From Spirometra erinaceieuropaei (taxonomy: Eukaryota; Platyhelminthes; Cestoda; Diphyllobothriidea; Diphyllobothriidae), in the NCBI GenBank assembly GCA_902702965.1, contig CACRXP010000231.1, positions 362,224 through 426,223 on the forward strand: 64,000 bases of DNA, in the 5' to 3' direction. Under the pieces are notes generated by a model. The model did no database searches. It had not been told where the DNA came from and saw only the letters and a program-made list of their open reading frames with translations. Position 1 is the first letter of the stretch, and every line of letters begins with the position of its first letter. Of the stretch, positions 1 to 11,875 are shown one piece after another. The translations under genes and the position numbers were made by a program.

Positions 1-599
1 CTTTCAATGACGACTAACGTATCATCTACATACCGCCTTCATAATTTCGGTTTGTATTGTTAGAGGACCGGCGACTGTAACCGTTTCAAAACTGCCTCGA
101 CTGAGACCCAAAGTCGGTGAGCGCATTGGTGCGGCCTTTTCCCTGTTCATCAATTGTTCAGTTGAATGTAGTGTATGTCTTGATCGGAACTGCAGAAAAC
201 GGAGGTAGGCGTGCCCAAGAAGATTCTCCGTTCCTCAGTATCGGTTTTGCAGGAGTGGTGTGACGATATCAACTAAAGAATAGACGAGGGGAGTGATGTT
301 AAAAATACTATGATATTGTTTGGATGAAGACCTATCCCTCTACGTATCTCAAAAATGTGTTGACGAGCGGGCTGTAGTGTATGAATCCGCGGTCATGCGA
401 TGACTGGGATGGGAGCCCCTTCCTTTTGCACCTTTAAAAGGTCACAGAATCAGACCAAAAACATTACTCGGCCTCTGGACAAGCGTTGGTCGATCGACGT
501 TGTTGCCTACGAGTTCTTCGTTGTCAACATCGTCGCATTACTTTTTGTGTTAATGGGTTTGTAGGGACGGTTATGCTTGAAAAATAATAACGGTGAGCT
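1..599. other. No recognisable feature
   Basis: AT-rich sequence with no ORF above about 60 codons that resembles a protein I know. No repeat shared with the rest of the window was noticed. Confidence 0.4.
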
Positions 600-805
600 G
601 AATGCTTCGGCATCTCACTTTTATGACCGCAATTTCAGGCACTACGGTCTGTACGTCAACATATCTTTGAAGAAACACAAAGGAGTAAGTCTCCTGGCAA
701 ACGAAGTCATGGTGTCTTTTAGCGTTACACCCATTGTCTATTTCCCAGGATCTTGCCTATAGACTGGCTAGTAATTATCGCTCTAAACATCACTTTTGGG
801 GGAAT
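600..805 (+). pseudogene. Penelope-like element reverse transcriptase fragment
   Basis: The plus-strand frame ending at 762 reads LKKHKGVSLLANEVMVSF followed by SVT. This is close to the PLE reverse transcriptase block that I can also read in the minus-strand PLE near 54.9 kb (FLENLKEVSHLPIEIMV). The reading frame then shifts: after the stop at 760-762 the other frame gives SQDLAYRLA, matching the SIPQDLAIE block of the family. In an intact PLE this block precedes the RT catalytic core and encodes part of the enzyme that copies element RNA. Only about 60 residues survive, with a frameshift and no active-site motif, so it is a dead scrap. Flanks on both sides are not recognisably PLE. The family assignment rests on a short block and is moderate. 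Confidence 0.55.
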
Positions 806-1904
806 TTTGGCTTTTTTATTTGTGGTTACGGGGGCAGTTGTCAGTTTGACCTACCGAAATACGCCATGCATGGGACGGCGTAAGAGCTTTCACGCAATGA
901 TTATGCGGTTTAACCCCCCAGGTACGACGGGATGAGATCATCCACAATGCGTCTTCTGCACGATACTTGCATTTTCACTAGTCACGGTGGGACACTACGA
1001 TTTTATCATCCAATTCTATCGTTTAGGCCACATGCTTCTATATTTGCTTACATTATTAGAAATAAAGTATCCTTTTAAAAGTTTCGTTCCCCATAAAACT
1101 AGGTCCCTTGCTTGATGTCATGCTAACTTTCTGATTGCCACATGTAAATGATGGGTGTCAGTGAGACCAGCAACTTCCTTTTTGTACTGATTAACTATTT
1201 TACATGCTTCTCTGCAGCTGAAATTTTGACCCAACCACGGTCTCTCTCCTTTCTGAAATTTCCATTGAATCAACGTCTTTTTTCAACTCCAAACAATCAC
1301 TTGAACTGGTTTCTAACGTGGACGGACACCCGTTACATATTCTGTCCAAGTTAGGCTAGTTCAACCATTCCGCCGAAAGAATTCCTCTAGTTAAAGGATA
1401 AATTCAGGCTGCCAATAATCCCTGACGTCTTCTTTTTGAAAACTACCACGGTCATCACTGACTACCCAGCATACTCGAATCTGGCCTTCCTTTCTGCTTA
1501 TGTTAGGTACCCCTGTACTATTTCTGACGCTGAATTCCAGCAAAAGTTTGCGACTCAAGAGGAGGCTTTCTTCTAACTGGCCGAGCGCCGACCACATGAC
1601 GACACGACGTCTCGGCTTACAGATGACCTTAAAACACTGGCCGGACTTACTTCAGGACAGACATTTCTTCAGTCTCACTAAGCAAAACACGTATTTCACT
1701 GTGACGTCATTGATCGATTTCTGACCCACTAAAATAAGACTCTCAGGTTTCGACAGCGAACGGCCGTAACGCAGTCCTTCATTCCTGTAGCCGTCGCATC
1801 GGATGAGCCATAGGAAAAAAAATGCGGTGCGGTCGGATATGGTTATGTAGGCCCGCCTGAAATAGGCAAACTCTTGTCACCTCTAATACGGGATCGGTGG
1901 TAAT
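806..1904. other. No supported gene
   Basis: Several small overlapping ORFs on both strands, none recognised. The stretch 1380-1730 has open frames on both strands with ordinary composition and no family resemblance that I trust. Confidence 0.35.
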
Positions 1905-2140
1905 AGGGGTTTTTACAGATGGGCCCGGGGAACACACAGGTGACGAAGTCAAGTAGTTGCACTCTAGAGGAAAGCTATTGGGAATGTGCGGTTGTACTTT
2001 GAATGGCTGAGAAATAGTTGCGCTTACTCCTAACCCCAACCCCTAACCATAACCCCTAACCCTTAACCCCAATCCCAACAGCATTGTGTCTACCAGGTGG
2101 GGCTACCAAACCATATCTTACCGGCGGGGCTCCGGAATCA
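1905..2140 (-). repeat. Dispersed repeat with internal telomere-like units (copy 1)
   Basis: Aligns by eye with 29111-29330 in the same orientation. Shared blocks include CCCGGGGAAC/GGCCGGGGAAC, AGGTGA(C/T)GA, AAAGCTATTGGGAATG, GAGAAATAG, then a CCCTAA-like tract, then ATTGTGT. On the minus strand the flank reads as a peptide related to the start of the PLE endonuclease fragment at 29.1 kb (LTSSP...). It is therefore likely a PLE-linked segment rather than an independent family. No intact coding sequence remains. Confidence 0.6.
2033..2078. repeat. Degenerate telomere-like CCCTAA tract
   Basis: About seven imperfect units of the form CTAACCCC, CTAACCATAACC and CCTTAACCCC. The G-rich strand reads as variants of TTAGGG and TTAGGGG. 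It is an interstitial tract embedded in the dispersed repeat, not a chromosome end, because non-telomeric sequence continues on both sides. Confidence 0.7.
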
Positions 2141-3919
2141 GGGAAACTAGTCAACAGCAAATCTTGGCAACCGTATCATTTTTCAAGTCCCGAGGTGCCT
2201 CCAGGGTAATGATGCGTATAAGGCTGGAAGAAGTTGAGTATAGTTTTCGCTCAAGTCGAGGTTAATTCAAGAAATGGGGTCTTCTGTGGACTAGGACATC
2301 TAATCGGGATATTTAGACCTGCCATTCACACCACACACATCGAATTGAGTCACACCTATGTGCTAAATCACGGTATACTTACTTTTGGCCTTTGCCACTT
2401 AATTTCGGTGTCATTTCCGATGTGGGTCGGCGTGAAAGCCTTGCTGTGGTGTTTGGACTGATCGCCTGGATTCTGGTGCATTTAAGAGGGGCCAAGAGCA
2501 ATGTACCTACCAATCCTTGGTTTTTCCGCCTGCCCCTCCGCGTCCAACTGGATCCATGAGTATATTTTGAGCAAATGAAGCATTTAAAAGCGAACGACTC
2601 ACTACCTGTAAATAGGTAGTTTTTGATTGAGTTCCACAATTATGTGAAGTTAACTTGTATGCAAGTAGACATTTCGTTAGAGCCTTGACACTAATCGGCT
2701 TAGTTCACCAGCAAGGGTCAGAGCAAACAACGTTTGGACTCTTATGATTTCAGGAATATGAGATTACGTCGAAAAAGGCATGAAAACTAACAATGACAGG
2801 TGTACATCGAACCAATTGCGGCACTTTAGCTGTCACTTTACCTTGGTCCACCGACTGCAAAAAGCGCGATCAAATAACAGGTCATGAAGTGCATTCTATC
2901 AAAAATGGCAAGAAGCAATTAATTGGGAAGGGATAAGAACTAGTTTGTATTGTAGACTCAAGCTAGGATCTCCGTTGAATGTTTACATTCAAAAACCAAC
3001 ATGCGACTGTTGAGGGACCTGAATTTAGCAGGCGTAATTGGGGCCAGGAGGCCACATAAAGTGAGACATTTCGTTTCTATCGTCAATAAGGCAGTTTCAT
3101 GAAATCAGAGCCGACGGAAATCATGCTTTGTGCGGGAATTCTAAGGACCTTTGTTAAACGAACTTGTGAAATGAAGAATTCGCTAATAAAGACCGTGATG
3201 GGGCTGAAATCTACCTTCTGAAACTCCGTTTATTGTGCTGTTTTGCCAATGAACTACTGGACTATGTTATCATATTGTTTCACATAACCCACAGTGAACC
3301 GGCTAGGACAAGAGTATTTCGTGCAAAATTGGCATCTCATTTGAAGTAGAAATGCCCCGAAGTCCAAAATAAACCTTGCATCTAACCCAAAAACTGAATA
3401 AGGTTTAGATACTGTTATGCATTTGTGGAAAGTTACAAAATCTCGAAAGAAATGTTAAATGATAGACCATAAAACGCGTAAGCTTTTCCATTTTCTCACA
3501 CTTAAGGGGTAGACGCCTGTAAAGTAAGTCAAAAGAAAAAGTGAAATATAACTCAACAATTCACGGGAACCATCCTTAGAACGGTCAGTTGAAAAGCTAA
3601 TTAGTTTGACGAGAATTAAAGCACTGGAACCAGTCTTGGGCACTGTTTATGTATCTGCACGTAATAAAGCAGACGTAACCTCCTGAGCAATGGTAATAAT
3701 TTTGCCCTTGGACTAGGAGGATTCCTGAGACAGCGATCGCCTTGACAATGGTTAGAAGACCCTGAGAAGAAGGTTTTTTACGAATTGCTCTCGTAATATT
3801 TTTGAAAATTTGATCATTTGCCCAACTGTAACATAGCAGGTTTCTGAGCGTTTGCTATGCCATAATCAGCAAACCATGGCTCTCGAAGCCTGGTGTGCGC
3901 TGGTAGTTCTCCAGTGCCT
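2141..3919. other. No recognisable feature
   Basis: AT-rich non-coding sequence. The small ORFs at 2234-2461 (plus) and 2379-2639 (minus) overlap each other and resemble nothing I know. Confidence 0.4.
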
Positions 3920-4295
3920 GGTTCTGTGGCGGCAGATGCTCTTGCGTCCCGCTGTGTGTACAGGTCGTGAGCATGTCTGCCCAGTCATCCATGTCTTTTC
4001 TGTTGTTGGTCTTGTTGCCGGTCAAAATCCTAATCATGTGTTTGTTGTGGACCAGGAGGTGTGAAGTGAAACATAAAGGGGCGGGTTCGACCGAGCCATC
4101 CACTTGCGCCCTCCCCGCCTCAGGTCTTCCTGGCTATGCTTTGACACTTGGACTGGGTGGGGAGAATGTGCGGTAGAAGCAGTGCAAGTCTACCCTCACC
4201 TCAGACTAATTCACGCGTAGTCACCGCGCCTAATTCACCTTGTCGTGGAACACACGAGGGGCATCGTCGGATGCGACGATCGAACTAACAATTTA
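3920..4295 (+). repeat. Family B interspersed repeat (copy 1)
   Basis: GC-rich against its surroundings. It shares blocks with 21.8, 24.0, 45.6 and 58.7 kb: TTGTGGACCAGGAGGTG, a GCGCCCTCC-type motif, CCTC(C)GGTCTTC, TGACACTTG, GTGCGGTAGA, GCTAATTCACGC and a GTGGAACACACG block near the 3' end. No open frame is conserved between copies and there are no obvious A/B promoter boxes or terminal repeats. I cannot say whether it is a SINE, a non-autonomous DNA element or the UTR of a larger retroelement. Confidence 0.65.
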
Positions 4296-6635
4296 TTGCT
4301 TCCGGCTCCAAATTGATCAGTCTCCTGCAGCGTAGCGTACTGTCTTACAGCAACAGTGGCGATGGGGAACATGCCTTTTAAATTCGAATATTAGCACTTA
4401 CAAAACCCATTAATAACATTTAAAGATGATCGGTGGAAGTATCTTGGCTATAGCAAATGACGACCCACAGCTCTGGGTTTTACGTGGAATTTTATTAAAT
4501 ATCAAAAAAATCTTGCGCACTGTCCGTAGAATACTTTATAATGAAAACTCGTAACCTCAGCAGGGTTCTTCATATTTTACATAGAAACATCCTAAGAGCT
4601 GTAGCGTATGCAACGATGAAAATACGGCTAACCACGGGATTACGGTTTACCTCAATTACAATCATCTGTTAAATCGTGAGGATAGGGGCTGTTATTTGAT
4701 CACAATGTACGGTATACAAATACCTTTACTTAAAGGTATCTAGTAGCCATGGACATTCACTTTACTATTCCACTAATGAGGGTCACGTACGGGAAACGCT
4801 ACTTCATGTCTTGCACAAATGCGTTTGTTGTCTAATTACATGGGTATCCCGAAAACCATGCATTAAAACGATAATTGGATCTCGAAGGATGATAGCTAAC
4901 ATCGGGTTCACAGAGTATTTATAAATGGACAAAGAGATTATAGAATGGAGGCGAATCCCATAGCTTAGTGCTTAGAATATATCAAGAAATTAGCTAAATC
5001 TTTCCCACTGTCAACAGGTAGGTTTTTGCAAAACTTCGGTTGTTTCCGAACTTCTATTCAAGTTGAATTTTTAGAGTTCACAGAGGCAATTTCGTCACTT
5101 ACGCATCGGAAAAGATATGAATTCCGCAAAGGTATCGACATTTTCCTAAGCTGCGCGATTTAATAGTTTGAAGGTACGTTAATTCACAAATATTTCCCCG
5201 TCAACTGTTTGTCTGGACATTCTAGCGAATAGTCCGGAAGCACCGAATGAGTTCTAATTAGACGTGAAACCCAGTTGTTAACTCGAATAAATATATGCAG
5301 AAGTATGGATGAGTGGAACGCATTGGAAACGTATTGCCAGTAGTTGCCGAAACTGAAGAAACTCAGCTGTCTTTTTTCAGTACATGTTTATGTAAGAAAG
5401 TGCTTGAACAGCCTTGCAGCATTAGCGATCATTTAACTTGTCATAATCTGATCCATGCACTTAAGCTTGCCATCTTCACTTGCAGATTCTTCCGATGCGA
5501 ATTGCAAATGGGAAAATAAATGCGGGCAATTAAATTTTTCTTGTCGGCTTTCCGTCCTCTAGAGATGCCAATAACGCTTCACAGAGGCTAATCAGGAAGA
5601 ATCTTTTATTATGCTTATTATTTCGGGTTTATGTTTTATTCATCTGCAACTCGTGAAGGAAGCATGCATTCGGATTTAAAATACTGTAAATGTTTGCATA
5701 ATTTAAAAAAATGAATCCCCAATTAAATTGCTAATACTTGTCGTTAGTTGCAGACTGCACGGTTACAGACAAATAAGTTGGTTTGATTGTTTAAATTCTC
5801 ATTAATAAGTCTCCCAATCCTGAGTATATTAATCTATACATAGGAATCACATTTTGTTCGTTGGAAACACTGTGGATGCATTTGTGCATATTTGTTCTCG
5901 TGGTTCGTCACGCAAGTTTCGAAAATCTTCTCATAATTAAGAAATTTTGTCCAAAACATACAAGCTGCCCTGTTAAAATGCTTGAAGAAAACGTGCGATT
6001 GTGCATACGAAACGGTATAGCCATTTCTAGAAACGATAATCACATTCACAACGGCAGTGACACCCAGCTGGAAAATACAGTCCAGTTAGTCAAACTGTTT
6101 TTCTAAATCCGAATGTAACCAGTAAAGGAAGTTGTTACTGCCTAAAACCACTGTAGTATCGTTTGGCAATTAACCCGGAATTATATTCCCTGCTAAGTGC
6201 CCCAATGAACACAATCCAACGATAATTTCAACCAGAGATCAAACCCAGTGATTTCGACCGACATATCATGAGGTATGATGCATACTGAATATCTGTCATA
6301 CTTTGGAACCAGCCGACATAGGCTTGGAAGTCAAAAGAAGAATATCATTCTCCACGCCACTCGACCTATAATTCAAATGTAAACGAATGAATTAAAGGCA
6401 TATGTAAAGGTAATGTTGAGCGAAAAATGTAGATGACAGAATCGGCAGAAACATTTTTCAAAGAGAAACCTAAATGCAAAAGCGTGCAAGTCTCCAAAAA
6501 TGTGTCTCGGTAATTTGGGGCTCCGAAAATAACGCATAAACAGACGCCGCCAGTAGATGCACATAAGGCAGGACTAACAAATAAAAGTGGCCTAAGAGTA
6601 ATGGCGCATGCCGTAAAACGTTTTCTGACAAACAT
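4296..6635. other. No recognisable feature
   Basis: About 2.3 kb of AT-rich DNA with only short ORFs (the longest are about 80-90 codons at 5861-6106 and 6366-6635). None has a recognisable motif, and no repeat family from elsewhere in the window was found here. Confidence 0.4.
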
Positions 6636-7195
6636 ACAGTTAGTGACCTAACTCATGAAATGTGTCGAAATTACGACTGATTGCCAATCACCCGCAAAGC
6701 GACACCAATTAATGAGTCCAATGTCTATGTTAATTAAGTACAAGTTTAAAAGAATAACGAACATTAAAGAAATGCTAAAGGCAGTACTGCGTTGTTTAGA
6801 AATACTGAGCTATTTTAGAAAAGCGCGATATCCTGAAAACGCCAGAAACGGTTCTAATTTGGTAAACGTCGATTTTAGATGTAGGAAATGTATTCTCATA
6901 CCATAAACGCAATATGAAAGTAGAAGTAAAATGACGTCTAATACTAGTGTTTCAGTGAATTTTATATCTGAATATCCTTTAATAATTAGTGTGGTTTCAT
7001 ATATGACGGCTTGTTAACTGCCTACATTGTGGGTGTAGATTCCAAAACAGTTTTCCAGGGTTTCATGTTATCTTTGACTCTTTTGAGTTAAATTAGATAG
7101 AGATCAACAAGAGAAACTGGATTTCGCTTGATTTCACCAATGCGGACCTCGTAGGAACAAATGTCTCCATAAGGCGACATGCCATGAGGCATAGG
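6636..7195 (+). repeat. Family R repeat, left part (split by LINE insertion)
   Basis: Aligns with 59757-60320. Matching blocks include GTTAGTGACCTAAC, GTCCAATGTCTATGTT, GCGTTGTTT, CTGAAAACGCCAGAAA, TAGTGTGGTTT versus TAGTGTGATTT, and ACATGCCATGAGGC. Homology stops at about 7195, where LINE sequence begins, and resumes at about 9127. The unit is non-coding as far as I can see; an 83-codon ORF at 6655-6906 is not preserved in the second copy. Confidence 0.8.
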
Positions 7196-7202
7196 GGACG
7201 GG

Positions 7203-8742
7203 CCAACGATTGAGCACGTCTCTTTCGCCGAAGCTGTTGTTCGCAAAGTACTGTTGACGCTAAATAAGTCCAAATCACCTGGGCCGGATGACATACCGCC
7301 GAAATTGTTGAAGGAGCTTGCTGGAGAACTATCTAAAGCGCTGTCCATGCTCTTCCAAGCTTCGTTCGAGGCTGGCTACTTGCCCGCCGATTGGAAATCC
7401 GCGCGGATCACGCCAATTTATAAAGGCGGCAACAAGGTCTTAACAAACAACTACAGACCAATCAGCCTTACTTCGGTTTGCTGCAAAATTATGTTAAATA
7501 ATTAAGCAATAAATAATGCACTTCCTAGAAGAGAATAATCTGCTATGCGATGTCCAGCACGGATTTCGTGGAGGCAGATCATGCGTGACAAATCTACTTT
7601 ATTGTTTAGATCGCTGAACCCGGGCAGTCGATGGCGGCAATGCAGTGCACGCAGTCTATGTCGACTTTAAGAAGGCATTTGACAGTGTACCACATCAGCG
7701 TCTCCTGTACAAATTAAGCCGGACAGGCATAAGGGGTAATCTCCTGAGGTGGATACAAAGTTTCTTGATCAGTCGCTCTCAAATCGTCCACGTCGGTGAC
7801 AGGCAGTCGGCGGAAGTAGCGGTTGAAAGCGGTGTTCGGCAAGGCTCCGTTCTTGGCCCTACCTTATTCATTATATACGTCAACGACTGCGTCAGTGAAC
7901 TGAATTATGATGTCGCCATGTTCGCTGATGCTGTTAAACTTTGGAGCGTCATCCGAACTGAATTGAACGAAGAACGCTTGCAGGCAGACCTGACCCGACT
8001 CGATAAATGGTCACAGGACTGGCTTTTACCGCTTAATGTGACTAAGTGCAATGTTTTGCGAGTCGGCAGGACCCGATCTGTAAGCTCGAGGGTTTACTAC
8101 CTAAATGGCATACCACTGCAGGAGGTAGACGCCCAGAAAGACTTGGGTATGTGGGTAACGGTTTCTCTAAAACCGTCGCTCCACTGCTCCAAGGTAGCTA
8201 AGTCTGCGATGTCAGTCCTTTATCTTGTCAAGAGAGCTTTCTCTAACTTCGATGAGGACTGCTTCGTTAAAATCTTTCGGACTTTCGTACGGGCACAGCT
8301 AGAGTTCGCTATTTAGGCGTGGAAACCCTGGACCTCTAAAGATCTCAGCATCCTTGAGAAAGTCAAAAGGTGGGCGACCAAACTCGTAAGTGGACAGGGT
8401 TCACTACCCTATGAAACACGATTGTCCAATCTCGGAATTTTTCCACTGAGTTACAGACAGCTAAGAGGCGACCTTATACAAACATTCCGTATACTGCGCG
8501 GCCACGACTGCTGTCTCGTACCTGCTGATTTCTTTGATTTAGCGACAACAACGAACCTCCGAGCTCATCCACTTAAGCTACGCGTAACTGGCGCCAAGCT
8601 GGACATTCGGAAGTTCTTCTTTTCAAACATAGTGATCGAGGCCTGGAATGCTCTGCCTACAGATGTCGTCATGTCCACCTCCGTCGAGGCTTTTAAGCGC
8701 AAGTTGGACCAATATACCACCAAACGTCATAATGCCAGCTGA
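7203..8742 (+). pseudogene. LINE reverse transcriptase (C-terminal two thirds), inactivated
   Basis: Read in order, the fragments give an N-terminal RT block (SKSPGPDDIPPKLL, then TPIYKGGN, then NNYRPISLTSV) in the frame of 7203-7505. After a frameshift near 7500 the frame of 7516-8742 carries QHGFRGGRSC, motif A VDFKKAFDSVP, motif B VRQGSVLGPTLF and motif C MFADAVKLW, then the thumb and C-terminal region ending near TKRHNAS. Damage is clear: a stop at about 7612 where DRWTR is expected (TGG to TGA); motif C reads FADA instead of FADD, so the second catalytic aspartate is lost; and a stop at 8314-8316 where the 30 kb copy reads AIQAW (CAG to TAG). The intact enzyme would copy LINE RNA at a nicked target. 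The identity is secure; the copy cannot be active. Confidence 0.9.
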
Positions 8743-9101
8743 CCGACGTCTAGCATTTCGTTTGAACAGTTTGTTAATGTTGTTATATTACTGCCTGTAT
8801 TTCAGTAATGTTTGTTTATTTATTATTGTCCTATGTCTGTTGAATGTGTGTTGGCATCTGATTCGTCTCCCTCAGAAACTGAGATAGCACGAACTATCCA
8901 TAGGCAGACTACTGTACAGCACACTTAGTAACGTTAATGTTTTTAACTCTTGGAACAATTCGTTTAGCTGTCTGGCTCGAAAACTTTGCCACACTGAAGA
9001 CACTGTAGCTGTCTGATGTTTCCATTTCAACTTTTTGATATAGTTCGCTTCCTTGTAAGAAATAGGGAGTTCAAAGGTTCAACACCTATATTTCCCTCAA
9101 T

Positions 9102-9122
9102 AAACTGAACTGAACTGAACTG
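9102..9122 (+). repeat. LINE 3'-terminal GAACT microsatellite
   Basis: Three to four tandem GAACT units directly after the ATAAA of the LINE 3' UTR. CR1-like LINEs commonly end in short tandem repeats rather than poly(A). Comparison with the tails at 29.4 and 44.85 kb supports this as the element terminus. Confidence 0.8.
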
Positions 9123-9126
9123 CACT

Positions 9127-9845
9127 GATCTCAAACAGAATACTTTGTGTTTATAGAGAGAACATTTCTTCCGTTAAACTAATTTACACTTTTCGTTCGT
9201 TTTGGATTGCGTTCAGTTTGAGATCTGCCTCGAAATATTGCTGAATACGTCCTGATTTTCAGTGCTTTTGCCCGATCGTCAATAAAGACAGATTTTGAAT
9301 TACCGGTCTGTTGAGAACTTTAAAATAAGATTATTCTTGAAGGCATTAACCGAGGTGGGGAGTGTTCGAGTGTTCCCTTTCACAAAGACGGTCGTTTGGA
9401 TCCCATGTGAAGACTCATTTAAATACCAAACTTCATTTTCGAGAAAAAATGGCTGTCCACAACGAAAGTCGGCAACGAATATGCCTTCGATCAATAAGGA
9501 AACTGTTTTTACTAAGTTACCTTTTTAAGAAGTGCTTCATTACTGCACTCCGTTGACAGATCTCTGTGTGCTTTGCATTTTTTTCGCGGTGAGACCAAGA
9601 AAAAATATGACACCTTTGGCCGTTTTTTACGTTCCCGAGCAATATAAGTACTTTTCCACCATAAACATAAGAGCATGCCTTCCTCTATACATCGAGGCCA
9701 TTTCCACTGTTTTTACTCGCTTTTAGACATCGTTCTTCAATCATGAATGCAAGACAGAGCGCCCATATAAATCCTGATATTTTGTTGAAACTGTTAATGT
9801 TTTGCTCGTTCTAGTTCTGAATAAGATATGCACCGAAATCAAACT
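9127..9845 (+). repeat. Family R repeat, middle part
   Basis: Continues the alignment with the second R copy at about 60360-61090. Blocks include TTTGTGTTTATAGAGAGAAC, TTCTTCCGTTAAA, TCGAAATATTGCTGA, TGTTGAGAACTTTAAAAT, TGGCTGTCCACAACGAAA, GACAGATCTCTGTG and CTTCCTCTATA. It is interrupted at about 9845 by a fold-back insertion. Short ORFs here are not conserved between the two copies. Confidence 0.8.
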
Positions 9846-10219
9846 CACGAATGGAATAGAATATGCGCATCCCAGGTTCAGGTTTAAAAGAAGACGAAGG
9901 CACGACCAGTGGGAGAGTAGTTTTATTGGCCTGACCTTTCGAACTCGAACTGGAGTTCATCATCAGGGAGGCAGCCAGGTGGCGCAGCTGACATCGTCGC
10001 GAAGTACAAACAGCGTCACCAAGCCGGGGGACCACCGTGGAACAGGCGGCACAAACCAGCCCTGGCCACGGACGTAGCCCCCCTCCGCATGGAATTGCGA
10101 TATAAATTTTCACAAGTTGCTGCACTCTAGCATTCTCTGATGATGAACTCCAGTTTGAGTTCGAAAGCTCAAGCCAATAAAACTACTGTCCCAGTGATCG
10201 TGCCTTCGTCGTCTTTGAA
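9846..10219. mobile_element. Fold-back element with PLE-terminus-like arms
   Basis: Left arm 9883-9968 is an imperfect inverted copy (about 85-90% by eye) of right arm 10134-10219, with a GC-rich spacer of about 165 bp. Each arm carries GACGAAGGCACG, AGTAGTTTTATTGGC and a hammerhead-like module: CTGATGATGAACTCCAG with its pairing GAGTTC and then GAAA on the right arm. The insertion interrupts family R. The flanks GAAATCAAACT (left) and GAAACCAAACT (right) may be a target-site duplication of about 11 bp. The arms resemble the 3' terminus of the minus-strand PLE near 53.4 kb (CTGATGATG, stem, then an ATAAAAC motif). I infer a PLE-derived inverted dimer without coding sequence. Confidence 0.7.
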
Positions 10220-10705
10220 ACCAAACTATACGACAAGTAGTGTTTAATATGTTCAAAACTGGAAATTATTATTCCGTGGTGGTCATTTATGTGACATCAG
10301 GTAGAAATTTCCAAACGGCAAACAATTTCAGCCCATTTAAAAGAACGAATCCTCACCTGCGTTATTACTGCAATTTAGGGCACCAAATCGCACAGATCTG
10401 CCAGTTTGATATCTAGGAATTGATAACATTTCAGGTTTTCTTAAAATAACATTCTATTAGCAGACTGATTATCACGATTAACACCGGACGTAAAATAGGC
10501 CGGCTAAATATTAAAACTCTCGTGGGTAAATTACTATCCTTTCAATGAGGAAGTCGCTTAACTGCGTAACCGGAGTCTAGGACATATATCAGCATAAGAA
10601 ATTGCACAAATATACTCCAACATACATTTTCGCCACAATTGGCTGCTATTTTACTTGATATAATTACGTGAACACCATTTCTGCACAAGAACTGATTGGC
10701 TTATC
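10220..10705 (+). repeat. Family R repeat, right part
   Basis: Resumes the alignment with 61075-61545 immediately after the fold-back insertion. Blocks include CAAGTAGTGTTT, TATGTTCAAAACT, GACATCAGGTAG, TAGCCCATTTAAA-type motifs, CTCGTGGGTAAATTACTATC versus the GAGCAAATTACTATC of copy 2, and GATATAATTACGTGA. Homology ends near 10705. Confidence 0.75.
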
Positions 10706-11875
10706 ACGGAGTAAATTCAGGTCTAGTTCGATAGTTACCTTGCCCTAGTTAGTTGATAATGTGGAAAACTTGGTCAGAACCGTGTGTCAGATCAGGGCAA
10801 AACTAATATGCTGCCGCATATCAGCCGTGGTAGATTTGGTTAGACTAAGAAATAGCATTCATCGATTATACAGGACGTGTGCTGACCTTAAAAACCTCAT
10901 CACCAGAATCAAACGCAATGGCTTTCTAATACAGCCGGCGGTTCTTTTAGCACATTTTATACAAACTTTATGCGTTGTAGACAGTTGCATGCAGTCTAAG
11001 CTGGATGCCAGCTCGGAAAAACCGATTAAAAGTCCCCGTCCATCCTCACTTAGTGAAAAGCAGGGCTCGCCTCGACGCGGACACAATAGTGGAATTTGCC
11101 TTTCTACCCGATAGATGGAATTTTGTAAATTTCCCACCCACGGCAAGCCCCCTGATGTTCGGGAGACAGATCTTACCTGATAAACTTTACACGGTTCGAG
11201 CTCATACGCGGCCAGTGAGGAGCGATGGTGGTGGTGGTGGTGGTGGGGGAAACGGGTGACCAGCGTGCCAGAAGTACACGAAGGCGCTAACAGTGCCGTG
11301 CCCACATGCAAACGGTGTACAGGATAGCACGAGGTGAGTTATTTCTGGCGGTGCTCACCATCGAGGCGGTGGACGTGTGCGAACGAAAGGGTCGGCGTCG
11401 TCCTCCAGGAAGTACAGCCAGGTGCATTCGGAGCTTCGCCAACGCGCTGCAATCTTTGTACACGGACCTCCAACAAGGGCTAGTCGGTCGTCCGTTCTGT
11501 TCAACAAAGTTGCATGAGTGTTGACTTGTCGGAGACCGATTCTAGAGGAGTTGGGTTTCACCATCTCCACAGTGTGCCGTTGCCTGCTGTCTTTCGGAGA
11601 TTGCGACATCACTTATTAGTAGCGGAAATTTAGTCAGAAACTGCCATTTCAGTAGGCGTAATATTCGCCAAGAACATAACTTGAAGATCATTTGTCAGCC
11701 CTTTTCGGTTGGCATCAAAAGATGGAAAGACCAACAATGGCTTTGGTCGGATTTTTTAGTGAAAGGCATGTAATTATTTCAAAAGCTCTGAAGATGAGTT
11801 TAGTAAATGCAGATTTATGTTGGCAATTCCTTTATTTTGCAAAACAATTACAGTAAAAGTTGGGACTTTGAAAGA
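10706..11875. other. Unrecognised region with overlapping ORFs
   Basis: More GC-rich than its flanks between about 11000 and 11600. ORFs overlap on both strands: plus 10761-11114 (117 codons) and minus 10859-11311 (150 codons, with a run of seven histidines antisense to the GGT microsatellite). Neither resembles a family I know. A good splice-donor consensus, CACGAG followed by GTGAGT, lies at about 11329-11340 on the plus strand. It could mark an exon but there is no other support. I would not call a gene here. Confidence 0.25.
11225..11252. repeat. GGT microsatellite
   Basis: About eight tandem GGT units followed by a short G run. Confidence 0.85.

Larger units (their letters stand above)
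7196..9126 (+). mobile_element. 5'-truncated CR1/jockey-like LINE inserted in family R
   Basis: A non-LTR retrotransposon remnant of about 1.9 kb. It starts inside the reverse transcriptase domain and ends in an A-rich ATAAA signal followed by tandem GAACT pentamers near 9105-9120. The same 3' end (CAGTTCAGTT plus TTATTGAGGGAAATA, read on the opposite strand) occurs at 44.85 and, with an ACTG unit, at 29.4 kb, so all three belong to one family. Family R sequence lies immediately outside both ends, so this is an insertion with typical 5' truncation. No endonuclease domain or 5' UTR is present. A target-site duplication is not obvious, because some R sequence between the two flanks appears missing or replaced. 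Confidence 0.88.

Noticed and set aside
2033..2078. Chromosome end (telomere)
   Set aside because: Only about 45 bp of degenerate units, with complex sequence on both sides and a sister copy at 29.2 kb.
10859..11311. Histidine-run protein on the minus strand
   Set aside because: The histidines are the complement of a GGT microsatellite; the rest of the frame is unrecognised and overlaps a plus-strand ORF.
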